This document shows positions 25,245 to 32,658 of a stretch of DNA of 47,572 nucleotides, one piece after another. Source of the DNA: an uncultured Caulobacteraceae bacterium (lineage in GTDB: Bacteria > Pseudomonadota > Alphaproteobacteria > Caulobacterales > TH1-2); NCBI GenBank assembly GCA_937967425.1, contig CALBST010000357.1, positions 1 through 47,572 on the forward strand, given 5' to 3'. Numbering within the stretch: position 1 is the stretch's first letter; each line of letters starts with the position of its first letter. The notes beneath the pieces were generated by a model. That model saw nothing but the letters and a program-made list of their open reading frames with translations, had not been told where the DNA came from and searched no databases. A program made the position numbers and the translations under genes.

Positions 25245-26347
25245 GCGCAGACAGCGCAGCGCCACCGCCTTCTCCGGACATCTCCATCCGCGCCAAGCCG
25301 CCGTCGCCGCGGCGCCTGTCGCGCAAGGTGTTGCTGGGCGGCGCGATCGTCATGGCGTCGATCATCGCTTTCGCCGTCCTCTACGGGCTGAGCGATCGAC
25401 CCGATCGCCGGCAGGAGGCGGAAACGCAAAGCGCGGCGGCGTCAGGGCCGCCGGAATCCATCCGTATGGCGCCGCAGAATTATGGCGCGGCCGACTTAGG
25501 CGCGAGCGGAGACGCATTGCTGGAGGAGAACACCGCAGATGTGCTGGCGCCGCCGGAAGGCGACATGTGGGGCAGCGCGCGCACCGCGCCTCCCGTGCGA
25601 GAGACTGTCGCTGCGCCAGATCCCGAACTCACAGCGCGGGTGGCGCCCATTCTCTTCTCCGGCGCGGACGACGCGCCGAACCCTGCCGGTGCGGCGTCGC
25701 CGGATGGCGGGCGTCACGGCGCCTTCCTCGCGAGCCAGCGCGGCGGTGAGGATCGATTGCTGGCGCGCCTCGCGCCGCCGCGCTCCCGCTATGAATTGCT
25801 CGCGGGCGCGGTGATTCCCGCTGCATTGCAGACCGAACTCAATTCCGATCTGCCGGGCCGGGTCATTGCGCAAGTGACGGCGCCCGTGTTCGACAGCGTC
25901 ACCGGCCGGCATCTCCTGATCCCTCAAGGCGCGCGGCTTATCGGCGCCTATGATAGCGCCACCGCTTATGGCGATCGCCGCCTGCTGTTGGTCTGGACGA
26001 GACTCATTCTTCCTAATGGCTGGTCAATCAATCTGCAGGGCATGGAAGCGACTGATGCGTCGGGCGCATCCGGCGTACGCGATCGAACCGACAATCATCT
26101 CGCGCGCCTCACGGGCGCCATCGCGCTTTCGGCGATCATCAGCGTCGTCGCTAACGAAGCCGAGGATAACGATCGCCAGAGTCTTGCGCGCAGCGTTGGT
26201 GATGCCGCGGCGCAGGAAGCGGCAAGCACAGGCGGGCGCATTGTCGATCGTGAGCTTGCACTGAGACCGACACTGCGCGTGCGCGCCGGAGCGCCCGTGC
26301 GGGTGTTAGTGACGCGCGACATCGTTTTGCGGCCTTATCGGCAATAG
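25241..26347 (+). CDS. trbI: TrbI, VirB10-like scaffold protein
   Basis: The 368-aa protein spans the envelope. A cytoplasmic Pro-rich N terminus is followed by one inner-membrane helix (about residues 30-50, LLGGAIVMASIIAFAVLYGL), a periplasmic linker, and the VirB10 beta-barrel domain (YELLAGAVIPAALQTELNSD, LIPQGARLIGAYDS, LPNGWSINLQGMEATDASG, VLVTRDIVLRPY). Length and order match TrbI. It is the last transfer gene of the operon. Confidence 0.95.
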   Translation: MSADSAAPPPSPDISIRAKPPSPRRLSRKVLLGGAIVMASIIAFAVLYGLSDRPDRRQEAETQSAAASGPPESIRMAPQNYGAADLGASGDALLEENTADVLAPPEGDMWGSARTAPPVRETVAAPDPELTARVAPILFSGADDAPNPAGAASPDGGRHGAFLASQRGGEDRLLARLAPPRSRYELLAGAVIPAALQTELNSDLPGRVIAQVTAPVFDSVTGRHLLIPQGARLIGAYDSATAYGDRRLLLVWTRLILPNGWSINLQGMEATDASGASGVRDRTDNHLARLTGAIALSAIISVVANEAEDNDRQSLARSVGDAAAQEAASTGGRIVDRELALRPTLRVRAGAPVRVLVTRDIVLRPYRQ

Positions 26348-26356
26348 GGGCGAGAC

Positions 26357-26641
26357 ATGGAGCATCCTGAAGACGCGCTACCCGCTGACTTCGTCGATGC
26401 GCTACTCGATCGGCGTGAGGCCTCGGCTTATCTCGCCAGCATCGGCGTTCGGCGGACGCCGAAGACGCTGGCGAAGATATATTCCACTCGCGATGACGGA
26501 CCGCCCTGTGTGCATCACGGTCGCCGACCGCTCTATCCAAAACGCAAACTGCACGAGTGGGCCATGCGCCAACTGACGGTGCAGCATGTTCGCGCTGGCC
26601 AGTCCGGCGCCAAACCAAGCCAAGGAGACATGCGCCCATGA
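26357..26641 (+). CDS. Excisionase-like HTH protein, first of a pair
   Basis: The 94-aa protein holds a MerR/excisionase-like helix-turn-helix in LLDRREASAYLASIGVRRTP followed by KTLAKIYSTRDDGPP, with the usual aromatic-rich wing (HHGRRPLYPKRKLHEWA). Such proteins bind integrase attachment DNA or repress element genes. It lies 9 bp after trbI with GGGGCGAG upstream and probably shares its transcript. Its stop overlaps the start of a second HTH gene. The pairing is unusual for the position, where DUF2274 is often found by family knowledge. Confidence 0.75.
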   Translation: MEHPEDALPADFVDALLDRREASAYLASIGVRRTPKTLAKIYSTRDDGPPCVHHGRRPLYPKRKLHEWAMRQLTVQHVRAGQSGAKPSQGDMRP

Positions 26642-26859
26642 GGCCAGCCGAACCTGAGCGCTTCGAAGCAAGACCTCGAGTAGCGCAAGCGCAATTTCTC
26701 CGCGCCCGCGAGGCGGCGCGCCATATCGGCCTTGCCGAAAAGACGCTCGCCAATTGGCGCTCAGCCGGAAAGGGACCTCGTTATTCCCGTCTCGGCCGCG
26801 CCATCGTCTATGCGCGCGAAGACCTCGATCGTTTTGTCGAAGACGGCCTGCAACATTGA
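26638..26859 (+). CDS. Excisionase-like HTH protein, second of a pair
   Basis: This 73-aa protein is a compact HTH_17-type domain: FLRAREAARHIGLAEKTLAN, WRSAGKGPRYSRLGRAIVY, AREDLDRFV. The motif is that of phage/ICE excisionases (recombination directionality factors) and of small element repressors. It overlaps the first HTH gene by 4 bp, so the two are translationally coupled. A GC-rich near-palindrome (CGGCCCG/CGGGCCG, about 26884-26898) follows and may end the transfer operon. Role in excision is inferred from family and context. Confidence 0.8.
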   Translation: MRPAEPERFEARPRVAQAQFLRAREAARHIGLAEKTLANWRSAGKGPRYSRLGRAIVYAREDLDRFVEDGLQH

Positions 26860-26976
26860 GCGCGTTGGCGCTCGCCGCGTGCTCGGCCCGCCGGGCCGGG
26901 ACGAGTCATTGGACGCGCGTGTGGCGCTAAAGCCGTTCTTATGGCGCGATCGCCTGAATGGACGTAGAAACGTGAA

Positions 26977-27168
26977 ATGGCGTTTGATGTCAGCCAACGT
27001 CCTCATGAATCTAAACCGCCGCCGCCGGAGCGGAAGACGCTTGCCAATCATGCCGACGTCGTCGTGCGAGCGATCGTGATCTTGCCTCTGCTGGGGCTCT
27101 GGACTTGGTGGATGGTTTCGGCTCTGCGGGATTTTGTCGTTGCCCTGATTGCGCGCTTGGCTGGCTAG
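26977..27168 (+). CDS. Small single-helix membrane protein, 63 aa
   Basis: A Pro-rich basic N terminus (HESKPPPPERKT) precedes one hydrophobic helix (VVVRAIVILPLLGLWTWWMV) and a short tail. No strong ribosome site is visible before the ATG. Its stop overlaps tail-to-tail by 4 bp with the exonuclease gene on the other strand. Family not recognised; it could be an element accessory or entry-exclusion protein. Confidence 0.45.
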   Translation: MAFDVSQRPHESKPPPPERKTLANHADVVVRAIVILPLLGLWTWWMVSALRDFVVALIARLAG

Positions 27169-28058
27169 TCCGGCCACAATCTCGATGAATAGCGCCGGGT
27201 CGCCGGCATATTGACAACGCGCACGTCGCGCTCATCGCCATAGATATCGGCGTGCAGCCAATCGATCTCGGTCTGCGGGTCATGGGTGAGCTTCCACCAT
27301 GCCTTTGGTCTGGTTGCCGCACCTTCATCCCATTTGTAGCCGCGGGCTTTGAGCGCCGCGCGCTGCTCGAAGGCTGTATCTTCAGCGCGCACGGCGCGAA
27401 GCGGGCGGCGTGCGTTCTCGAGCATGGCGGCGAGTGCGGGTCGGCCTGATCTTGGCAGCGGCAGCGTCAGCAGAAAGAGCGCCGCCAAAGCATCGGCGAG
27501 CGCGCGGTGATCGTCGAAGAACCAGCCCTGACGCATCAAGAGATAGTCGAGCTTGGCTGAGCCCAGGCCTTCAGCCTTCCAGTCGACGTCGGCGAGTGAG
27601 CAGGCCCAATGCTTTGCTTCGAAGGCCGGCCAGAGCTTTTCGACCATTGGCCGATCGAAGGCGGCGTTGTGAGCGATCAGCAGTTGGGCGTCGTCGAGGA
27701 GCGTTGCGAGCTGTGCGGCGTCGATGGATTTGCCGGCCACATCTTCGTTGGTGATGCCGTGAATGGCGCTGCTTTCCGGGGTAATCAGCGTCGAGGGCTG
27801 GCGCAGCGCCGCGATCGCCCTATCGACATGGACGGCGGTGATGACGCCGGTGTCGCGCTCGTACTCAAAGGGCAGGAGCGCAAGTTCGATCACTTCGTCC
27901 TCGTCCTCAAGACCGGTGGTCTCGGTGTCGAGGAAGATGGCCTGTCTGAGCTCGCCCGAGGGTGGCGGCAGCGGCCAATCCTTGACCGCGGGCACGCGCC
28001 GCAAGAGTCTATAGTCGCTGCTGGTTTCGATGAGCCGCGCGGCGCCGATCAAGTCCAT
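27165..28058 (-). CDS. DnaQ-like 3'-5' exonuclease (DEDDh)
   Basis: This 297-aa protein has the DEDDh exonuclease motifs in order: ExoI FLDTETTGLEDEDEVIELAL, then SSAIHGITNEDV, ExoII HNAAFDRPMVEKL, and ExoIII DDHRALADALA. A C-terminal extension (about residues 210-297) has RGYKWDEGAATRPKAWWKL, a pattern also seen in PolIII-epsilon-like exonucleases of mobile elements. It may trim DNA ends during element processing. The ATG at 28058 starts MDLIGAARL; a longer frame to 28166 lacks a ribosome site. Confidence 0.88.
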   Translation of the reverse strand: MDLIGAARLIETSSDYRLLRRVPAVKDWPLPPPSGELRQAIFLDTETTGLEDEDEVIELALLPFEYERDTGVITAVHVDRAIAALRQPSTLITPESSAIHGITNEDVAGKSIDAAQLATLLDDAQLLIAHNAAFDRPMVEKLWPAFEAKHWACSLADVDWKAEGLGSAKLDYLLMRQGWFFDDHRALADALAALFLLTLPLPRSGRPALAAMLENARRPLRAVRAEDTAFEQRAALKARGYKWDEGAATRPKAWWKLTHDPQTEIDWLHADIYGDERDVRVVNMPATRRYSSRLWPD

Positions 28059-28139
28059 GACTAAGCTTATCAGCGGCGCGGGTTTATGCCGAAGTCCTTT
28101 CCGGCGCGCCCCCGCGAGGGTTCTTCGATCGTCAGATGT

Positions 28140-28164
28140 GACGCGTTGTGGCGAATTACGCGTC
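28140..28164 (-). promoter_or_regulatory. Candidate operator upstream of the exonuclease
   Basis: GACGCGT (28140-28146) and its exact reverse complement ACGCGTC (28158-28164) are separated by 11 bases, about 80 bases before the exonuclease ATG. Spacing of 18 bases between half-sites suits a dimeric regulator. No bound protein can be named. Confidence 0.35.
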
Positions 28165-28294
28165 ATATTTGGATGGTTAGAATCGGCGCGCCAAAGTCGG
28201 GTCTGCGGCGGCGCATGCCGGCGCCGACATCGCAGAGCGCGCTGGCGTGTGGCTCGAGCACGATCACGCGCCTAGAGCCTAGAACAGGCAATTG

Positions 28295-28327
28295 TCCCAC
28301 GTTCTGCAGATTGTAGAAAATGTGGGA
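28295..28327. promoter_or_regulatory. Interrupted palindrome between the RHH and exonuclease genes
   Basis: TCCCAC (28295-28300) pairs with GTGGGA (28322-28327), and TTCT pairs with AGAA inside it. The DNA here is AT-richer than its surroundings. It may be an operator or the end of the RHH transcript. Otherwise 28059-28347 shows no gene. Confidence 0.35.
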
Positions 28328-28347
28328 TAAAGATGATCGCTGTACGG

Positions 28348-28587
28348 TCAGCCGCCTTTGTCTGAGGCGAGCAGCGCCTCAACGCGGAGCGCCGAAGCTA
28401 GAGAAGCATCGGGCCGATGGCGGGCGCGTTCCTGGTCGATCGACGCAACCAGAACCGGCAGCGACATCGAGCGCGCCTTTGCCATGCTTTCCAGGCGCGC
28501 CCAAAACGGCCGCTCAAGCGCAACTGAGGTGCGATGCCCGGCAAGACGCATCGATCGTTTTTCAAGAAGGCCGGAATCTGGGGTCAT
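28348..28587 (-). CDS. Ribbon-helix-helix protein, 79 aa
   Basis: The sequence RSMRLAGHRTSVALERPFWA, then RLESMAKARSMSLPVLVASI, matches the RHH_4-type ribbon-helix-helix family found across alphaproteobacteria, a likely DNA-binding regulator. The ATG at 28587 is chosen because the upstream frame has low similarity; the ribosome site is weak. It sits between the integrase and exonuclease genes in the same direction and could control element genes, which is inference. The 145 bases up to the integrase stop contain nothing recognised. Confidence 0.7.
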   Translation of the reverse strand: MTPDSGLLEKRSMRLAGHRTSVALERPFWARLESMAKARSMSLPVLVASIDQERARHRPDASLASALRVEALLASDKGG

Positions 28588-28732
28588 TTCAGTCTGCGCC
28601 TGGGTCCTGGACGAGCAAAGTGTGACTTTTCTCACATTTTATCGTCGGCGCCCAGATACCGGACGAGCCGGCGGCGACGTTCGGCGCGGGGGCCGGGGCC
28701 GCGCTCTTCCCACTTTGCGATTGGAGCGGGCG

Positions 28733-29818
28733 TTAAGCCCCGCCTCGTCGCGCTTTCAATTTCGCAGCGGTCTCGTGGAGGCTTTCAGGCTTCAGATTGG
28801 TGTAGCGCCTGAGCATCTTCCAATCTTTGTGCCCGGTCACCATCGCCACTTGTTCAATGCTCATGCCCGCTTCGAACAAGCGGCTCGTGCCGTCGTGACG
28901 GAGATCATGAAAGCGCAGGTCTTCAATCTCGAGCGCCCGGCATGCCCGGCGAAACGCCGCGCCAAGCGAGCGGGGAGAATAGGGGAAGATGCGATCGCGG
29001 GCGCCGGTTATCGGTCCTTGCTCTTGGATGAGCGCCCAAGCGTCGTAGCCGGTCGCATCAAACAGGGGGATCGACTGGTGATTGCCTTGCTTGTGGCGAG
29101 GGTCCTTGCGGTCGCGAATAACGATCGTGCGCTTGGCGTGATCGATGTCATCCCAGCGGATCCGGCAGATCTCATCGGCGCGCATGGCGGTGGCGACGGC
29201 AAAGCGCACGATACGCCCTGCAGGTATTTCCTGACGCGGATTGCCATCGAGATAAGCGGTGATGTGGTCGAGTTCGTCTTGTGTGGGGCGGCGTTCGCGT
29301 TCGATGGGCTTGCCGATGAGACCCAGACGCACGAGCGCCTTGCGCGCGAGTTTCACCTGCTCGGTTGAGACTTCGATTCCATGCACCGCGGCCGCGTGGG
29401 TGATGATTGTATGCAAGAATGAGAAGTCGATCGCGAGCGTGGCGGGCCCTGCGCCTTCGCCGGCGCGCTTGCGGCCATAGACGATCAAGCGTTCGCGATT
29501 GAGGCGCGCGACCGCAACTGTACCCAGTTCGCGCCGCAGCGAGCGCAACACGAAGTCCTTCGAGCGCGGCATCACCCGCTTCAGCTCTCTCATGTCTTCG
29601 ATGTGAAGATCGATGAGTTGGGCGAGCGTGGCTGACGCGCTTCGGGGCGCGTCTTCACCGCGGCGAGGGACGGGCTCGCCTTTGTCGATCGCCACTTCCA
29701 CCTCGCGCGCCCAGGCCATGGCGTCGGCCTTCTTTAGGAACGAGTCCCCGGCATAGACGCCCTTGCGGCGCACTTGAGCGCGCCATGAGCCGGATTTTGT
29801 GAGCGTGAAAGTCGCCAC
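28733..29818 (-). CDS. Tyrosine recombinase (element integrase)
   Basis: This 361-aa integrase would insert and excise the element. The N-terminal part has arm- and core-binding character (FTLTKSGSWRAQVRRKGVYA). The catalytic residues of tyrosine recombinases are visible: Arg in TAMRADEICRIRW, Lys in DRKDPRHKQGN, His-x-x-Arg in FHDLRHDGTSRLF, His in TGHKDW, and Tyr in LRRYTNL. The GTG at 29818 is preferred because AGGAAGGA stands about 10 bases before it; a TTG at 29848 extends the frame by 10 codons. The gene lies head-to-head with dusA, as in known dusA-targeting elements. Confidence 0.9.
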   Translation of the reverse strand: MATFTLTKSGSWRAQVRRKGVYAGDSFLKKADAMAWAREVEVAIDKGEPVPRRGEDAPRSASATLAQLIDLHIEDMRELKRVMPRSKDFVLRSLRRELGTVAVARLNRERLIVYGRKRAGEGAGPATLAIDFSFLHTIITHAAAVHGIEVSTEQVKLARKALVRLGLIGKPIERERRPTQDELDHITAYLDGNPRQEIPAGRIVRFAVATAMRADEICRIRWDDIDHAKRTIVIRDRKDPRHKQGNHQSIPLFDATGYDAWALIQEQGPITGARDRIFPYSPRSLGAAFRRACRALEIEDLRFHDLRHDGTSRLFEAGMSIEQVAMVTGHKDWKMLRRYTNLKPESLHETAAKLKARRGGA

Positions 29819-29852
29819 GGTGTGAAAATCCTTCCTAAATCGCCGCAATGCG

Positions 29853-29881
29853 CGTCAGTCCAGGGACGCATTGGACTGACG
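29853..29881. repeat. Inverted repeat matching the dusA core (attachment region)
   Basis: CGTCAGTCCA (29853-29862) and its exact reverse complement TGGACTGACG (29872-29881) flank a 9-base spacer. The right arm, extended to ATTGGACTGAC (29870-29880), is repeated exactly at 30089-30099 inside the first codons of dusA. It may be a core-type integrase binding site or a remnant of an earlier junction. Confidence 0.55.
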
Positions 29882-29933
29882 GAGAGGCTTTTGGCTCAGT
29901 CGGTCCAATCTCTGTCGCTTCCAGCCCTTCCGC

Positions 29934-30009
29934 GTGTGCACTATGTGTGCAAATCAAGCGGGAAGAGGCGGGACATAGCGGGAACAAGAGTGCACACAGG
30001 AGTGCACAC
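29934..30009. repeat. Ordered short repeats, likely integrase/excisionase arm sites
   Basis: Two tandem GTGTGCA sites (29934 with GTGTGCACT, and 29945) are mirrored by two AGTGCACAC sites (29989-29997 and 30001-30009). Between them lie three GCGGGA direct repeats at 29958, 29968 and 29978, exactly 10 bp apart. Such phased sets are typical of recombinase arm-type or excisionase sites; an operator for the integrase promoter is the alternative. Confidence 0.6.
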
Positions 30010-30042
30010 GTTCGTTGTATGTCCTTGTTAGTGTACGAAAAT

Positions 30043-31038
30043 ATGTCCAGTTTTCAATCGCGTAGATTCAGTATTGCGCCCATGATGGATTGGACTGACC
30101 GGCATTGCCGGGCGTTCCATCGCGAACTGACGCGCGGTGCGCTGCTTTATTCGGAGATGCTGACTGCCGACGCCGTGATCCATGGTGACCGCGAGCGGCT
30201 GCTTCGGTTTTCCGAGATTGAGCACCCCGTCGCCCTGCAGCTGGGCGGCAGCGATCCGGCGAAGATCGCGCAGGCGGCGCGGATCGGCGCCGATTGGGGT
30301 TACGACGAGATCAATCTGAACATCGGCTGCCCATCGGATCGTGTGCAGTCAGGCCGTTTTGGCGCCTGTTTGATGCGCGAGCCGGAGCTCGTGGCGAGGC
30401 TTTGGGCCGCGGCGCAAGAGGCGGCGCCTGAGATCCAAGTCACGATCAAGTCGCGCATTGGCGTTGACGATCAGAAGCCGCGCGAGGCTCTGTTTGCCTT
30501 GGTGGACGCTTGTGCGGGCGCGGGCTGCAAGAGCTTCACCGTCCACGCGCGCAAGGCCTGGTTGAGTGGGCTTTCGCCTAAGGAAAACCGCGACGTGCCG
30601 CCGCTCGATTACGAGCTGGTCCGCGCATTGAAGCGCGAGCGTCCAGAGCTGGAGATTATCCTCAACGGCGGCCTGCGCGATCTCGATCACGCGCTGAGCG
30701 AGGGCGTGGGCCTCGACGGCGTGATGCTCGGCCGTGCGGCATATCAGACGCCTGCTGTGTTGCTTGACGTGGATGCGCGGGTGTTCGGGCGCGAGGCGCC
30801 GAACGCAACACGTGAAGCCGCTGTCGAAGCCCACATTCCTTACATCGAGCGCAATCTCGCGGCTGGCGTCTCGCTGCACGCGATGACGCGCCACATGCTT
30901 GGGCTTTTTGCGTCACGCCCAGGCGGGCGGCTTTGGCGTCGCGTGCTTTCCGAGCGCGGCGTGCGTCCAGGTGCTGGCGTAGAGGTTGTGCGCGAAGCGC
31001 TGGCGCAAGTGAGCCAGGCGCGCGCGCAGGCCGCATGA
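30043..31038 (+). CDS. dusA: tRNA-dihydrouridine synthase A
   Basis: This 331-aa flavoenzyme reduces uridine 20/20a in the D-loop of tRNAs. Family motifs: SIAPMMDWTDRHCRAFHREL at the start, INLNIGCPSDRVQSGRFGAC (Cys of GCPSDRVQ is the catalytic acid by family knowledge), VTIKSRIGVDD, and ILNGGL. The ATG at 30043 (MSSFQSRRFSI) lies just upstream of the conserved core. A longer frame reaches into the element's attachment region but has no homology. The codons at 30074-30099 are the usual integration target, so the start and promoter now come from element-side DNA. It overlaps the next gene by 4 bp. Confidence 0.95.
   Translation: MSSFQSRRFSIAPMMDWTDRHCRAFHRELTRGALLYSEMLTADAVIHGDRERLLRFSEIEHPVALQLGGSDPAKIAQAARIGADWGYDEINLNIGCPSDRVQSGRFGACLMREPELVARLWAAAQEAAPEIQVTIKSRIGVDDQKPREALFALVDACAGAGCKSFTVHARKAWLSGLSPKENRDVPPLDYELVRALKRERPELEIILNGGLRDLDHALSEGVGLDGVMLGRAAYQTPAVLLDVDARVFGREAPNATREAAVEAHIPYIERNLAAGVSLHAMTRHMLGLFASRPGGRLWRRVLSERGVRPGAGVEVVREALAQVSQARAQAA
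30074..30099 (+). other. Probable attachment-site core in the dusA 5' end
   Basis: The segment encoding IAPMMDWTD is the position where dusA-targeting islands and prophages integrate, by established knowledge. ATTGGACTGAC within it recurs at 29870. I could not find a second copy of the whole core to the left, so the other junction lies outside the window or has been lost. Confidence 0.6.
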
Positions 31039-31850
31039 ATCCTGAGCTTTTATGGTTTGCGGCCGGGCTCGTCGTCGCAGGCCTGGCTGCCGGGTTTGTC
31101 GGCGGTTTGTTCGGGATTGGCGGCGGCATCGTCATCGTGCCGGCGCTCTATTTTGTGTTCACCGCGCTTGGGATTGACGAAGCGGTGCGGATGCACGTCG
31201 CGGTCGGCACTTCGCTCTCGACGATCATCGCGACATCCTGGCGATCGCTGGCCGCCCACACCAAGGCGGGCGCCGTCGATTTCGACGTGCTGAAAACCTG
31301 GACTCCGTGGATCTCATTTGGTGCGCTGCTCGGTGCGGCGGCGGCCGGGATCGCCAACACGGAAGCGCTGTTGCTGATCTTCGGCGGCGGCTTGTTGCTG
31401 ATTGCTGCGCAGATGGGTCTCGCCAATCCGAACTGGCGCGCGTTCCGGGAGTTGCCGCAAGGTATTGCGCGCGCCGTGATCGCGGGCGCGCTAGGCCTGC
31501 TCTCTGCGCTCATGGGCATCGGTGGCGGCGCCATTGGCGTAACGGTGATGACGCTATGCGGGCGCCCAATCCATCAAGCGGTGGCGACAGCGTCAGGCTT
31601 CGGCGCCGCGATCGCGATACCGGCGGCGATTGGCTATGCGGTGGTCGGCTGGGGGCGTGCAGGTCTGCCGCCTTTATCCGCAGGCTATGTGAATCTGGCA
31701 GGCTTCGTCTTTCTGGCATTGCTCACGACACTCACCGCGCCGATCGGCGCGCGGCTCGCCCACCGGCTGCCTCAACTCACTCTGAAGCGCGCATTCGCGG
31801 TGGTGTTGGCTGTGCTCGCGCTAAACATGCTGCGAGGGGCTTTGGGCTAG
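31035..31850 (+). CDS. TauE/SafE family membrane permease
   Basis: This 271-aa integral membrane protein has about eight hydrophobic segments and the family's glycine-rich repeats: GGLFGIGGGIVIVPALYFVF in the N-terminal half and SALMGIGGGAIGVTVMTLCG in the second. The family exports sulfite, sulfoacetate or related organosulfur anions; the substrate here is unknown. The ATG overlaps the dusA stop, so the two are translationally coupled. A convergent DUF1289 gene overlaps its stop by 4 bp. Confidence 0.9.
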   Translation: MNPELLWFAAGLVVAGLAAGFVGGLFGIGGGIVIVPALYFVFTALGIDEAVRMHVAVGTSLSTIIATSWRSLAAHTKAGAVDFDVLKTWTPWISFGALLGAAAAGIANTEALLLIFGGGLLLIAAQMGLANPNWRAFRELPQGIARAVIAGALGLLSALMGIGGGAIGVTVMTLCGRPIHQAVATASGFGAAIAIPAAIGYAVVGWGRAGLPPLSAGYVNLAGFVFLALLTTLTAPIGARLAHRLPQLTLKRAFAVVLAVLALNMLRGALG

Positions 31851-32032
31851 CGCGGCTGTGGCGCTGCCAAGCGGGCCGGTAGCTCCGCCATGATCGCCTT
31901 ACGTTCGGCCTCGTCCATCGCGCCCCAGCGGGCGATTTCCTGCAGCGTGCGGCCGCAGCCGATGCAGGCGCCCGTCTGGCCGCTGACGGCGCAAACCTTG
32001 ATGCACGGCGTGGAGATCGGGGCGGACGGCAT
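31847..32032 (-). CDS. DUF1289 family protein
   Basis: The 61-aa protein has the DUF1289 pattern: STPCIKVCAVSGQTGACIGC followed by GRTLQEIARWGAMDEAERKA. Four cysteines (CxxxC...CxxC) are likely to bind an iron-sulfur cluster or zinc. Function of the family is not established. It is the only leftward gene in this stretch and overlaps the TauE gene end. Confidence 0.9.
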   Translation of the reverse strand: MPSAPISTPCIKVCAVSGQTGACIGCGRTLQEIARWGAMDEAERKAIMAELPARLAAPQPR

Positions 32033-32113
32033 GGACCGGCCTAGCTAAGCGTTTGAATTCCCGCGCGCAAATCGAGCCAGCTCGGCGCTGTATCGTTTTT
32101 CGATAAATTCACG

Positions 32114-32148
32114 TTGACTATCGATATCGCTTATCGTATATCGATATC
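32114..32148 (+). promoter_or_regulatory. Promoter with two overlapping 10-mer operators
   Basis: TTGACT (32114-32119) and TATATC (32137-32142) are separated by 17 bases, a near-consensus promoter. TATCGATATC occurs exactly at 32119-32128 and again at 32139-32148, 20 bp apart centre to centre (two helical turns), covering the spacer and -10. A repressor bound to both would block RNA polymerase. It faces the gene at 32252. The remainder of 32033-32251 holds only AT-rich leader. Confidence 0.6.
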
Positions 32149-32251
32149 AGCCTGAAATCGCGGCAAGGACGCATCCAACGCCCCCCGGCGCGGCATCCCA
32201 AGAGCGAGACGGGCTGGAGAGTAACCAGTTTTCGACTTGGAGGGACTTCTA

Positions 32252-32605
32252 ATGCGTTTCGCTCTCATCGCCACGACCGCCGCTGCTGTGGTTGCCGTGC
32301 CGTTCGCGCTCGCCGCGACGGGGCCGCGGATGTCGAGCGACGAGTTCCTCGCCGCTGTCCGCTGCGCCGCCTACGAGCAGGCTTCGGGTGCTCCGATCGC
32401 GGAAGCCCGCTACGAACTCAATGCAGAGGGCCAGCGTCAGCCGGCCGAAACGATCGCCGCCGCCGAAGCGGAGGTCAGCGCCATTGCTCGCCAAGCTGTG
32501 AACAGCCAAACGGCGGCGGATCAGGCTACGCTGCGCGCAGAGCGAGCGGCAGCCTGCTCCAATGCCAGCCTGGCCGGCGGCGTCGGAGAAGAAAGCGCAG
32601 TCTAA
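32252..32605 (+). CDS. Small secreted hypothetical protein, 117 aa
   Basis: A signal peptide (MRFALIATTAAAVVAVPFAL, cleaved near ALAAT) precedes a helical, Ala/Glu/Gln-rich mature part with two cysteines (VRCAAYEQASG and RAAACSNAS). GGAGGG lies 7 bases before the ATG at 32252. It follows the TTGACT promoter with paired 10-mer repeats, so its expression is probably controlled. Family not recognised; the periplasmic location is inferred from the signal. Confidence 0.7.
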   Translation: MRFALIATTAAAVVAVPFALAATGPRMSSDEFLAAVRCAAYEQASGAPIAEARYELNAEGQRQPAETIAAAEAEVSAIARQAVNSQTAADQATLRAERAAACSNASLAGGVGEESAV

Positions 32606-32658
32606 ACTCGCAACGGCGTGTGGGACCCGGCAAGGCCCGCGCGCGGAGGGGACGTGAC

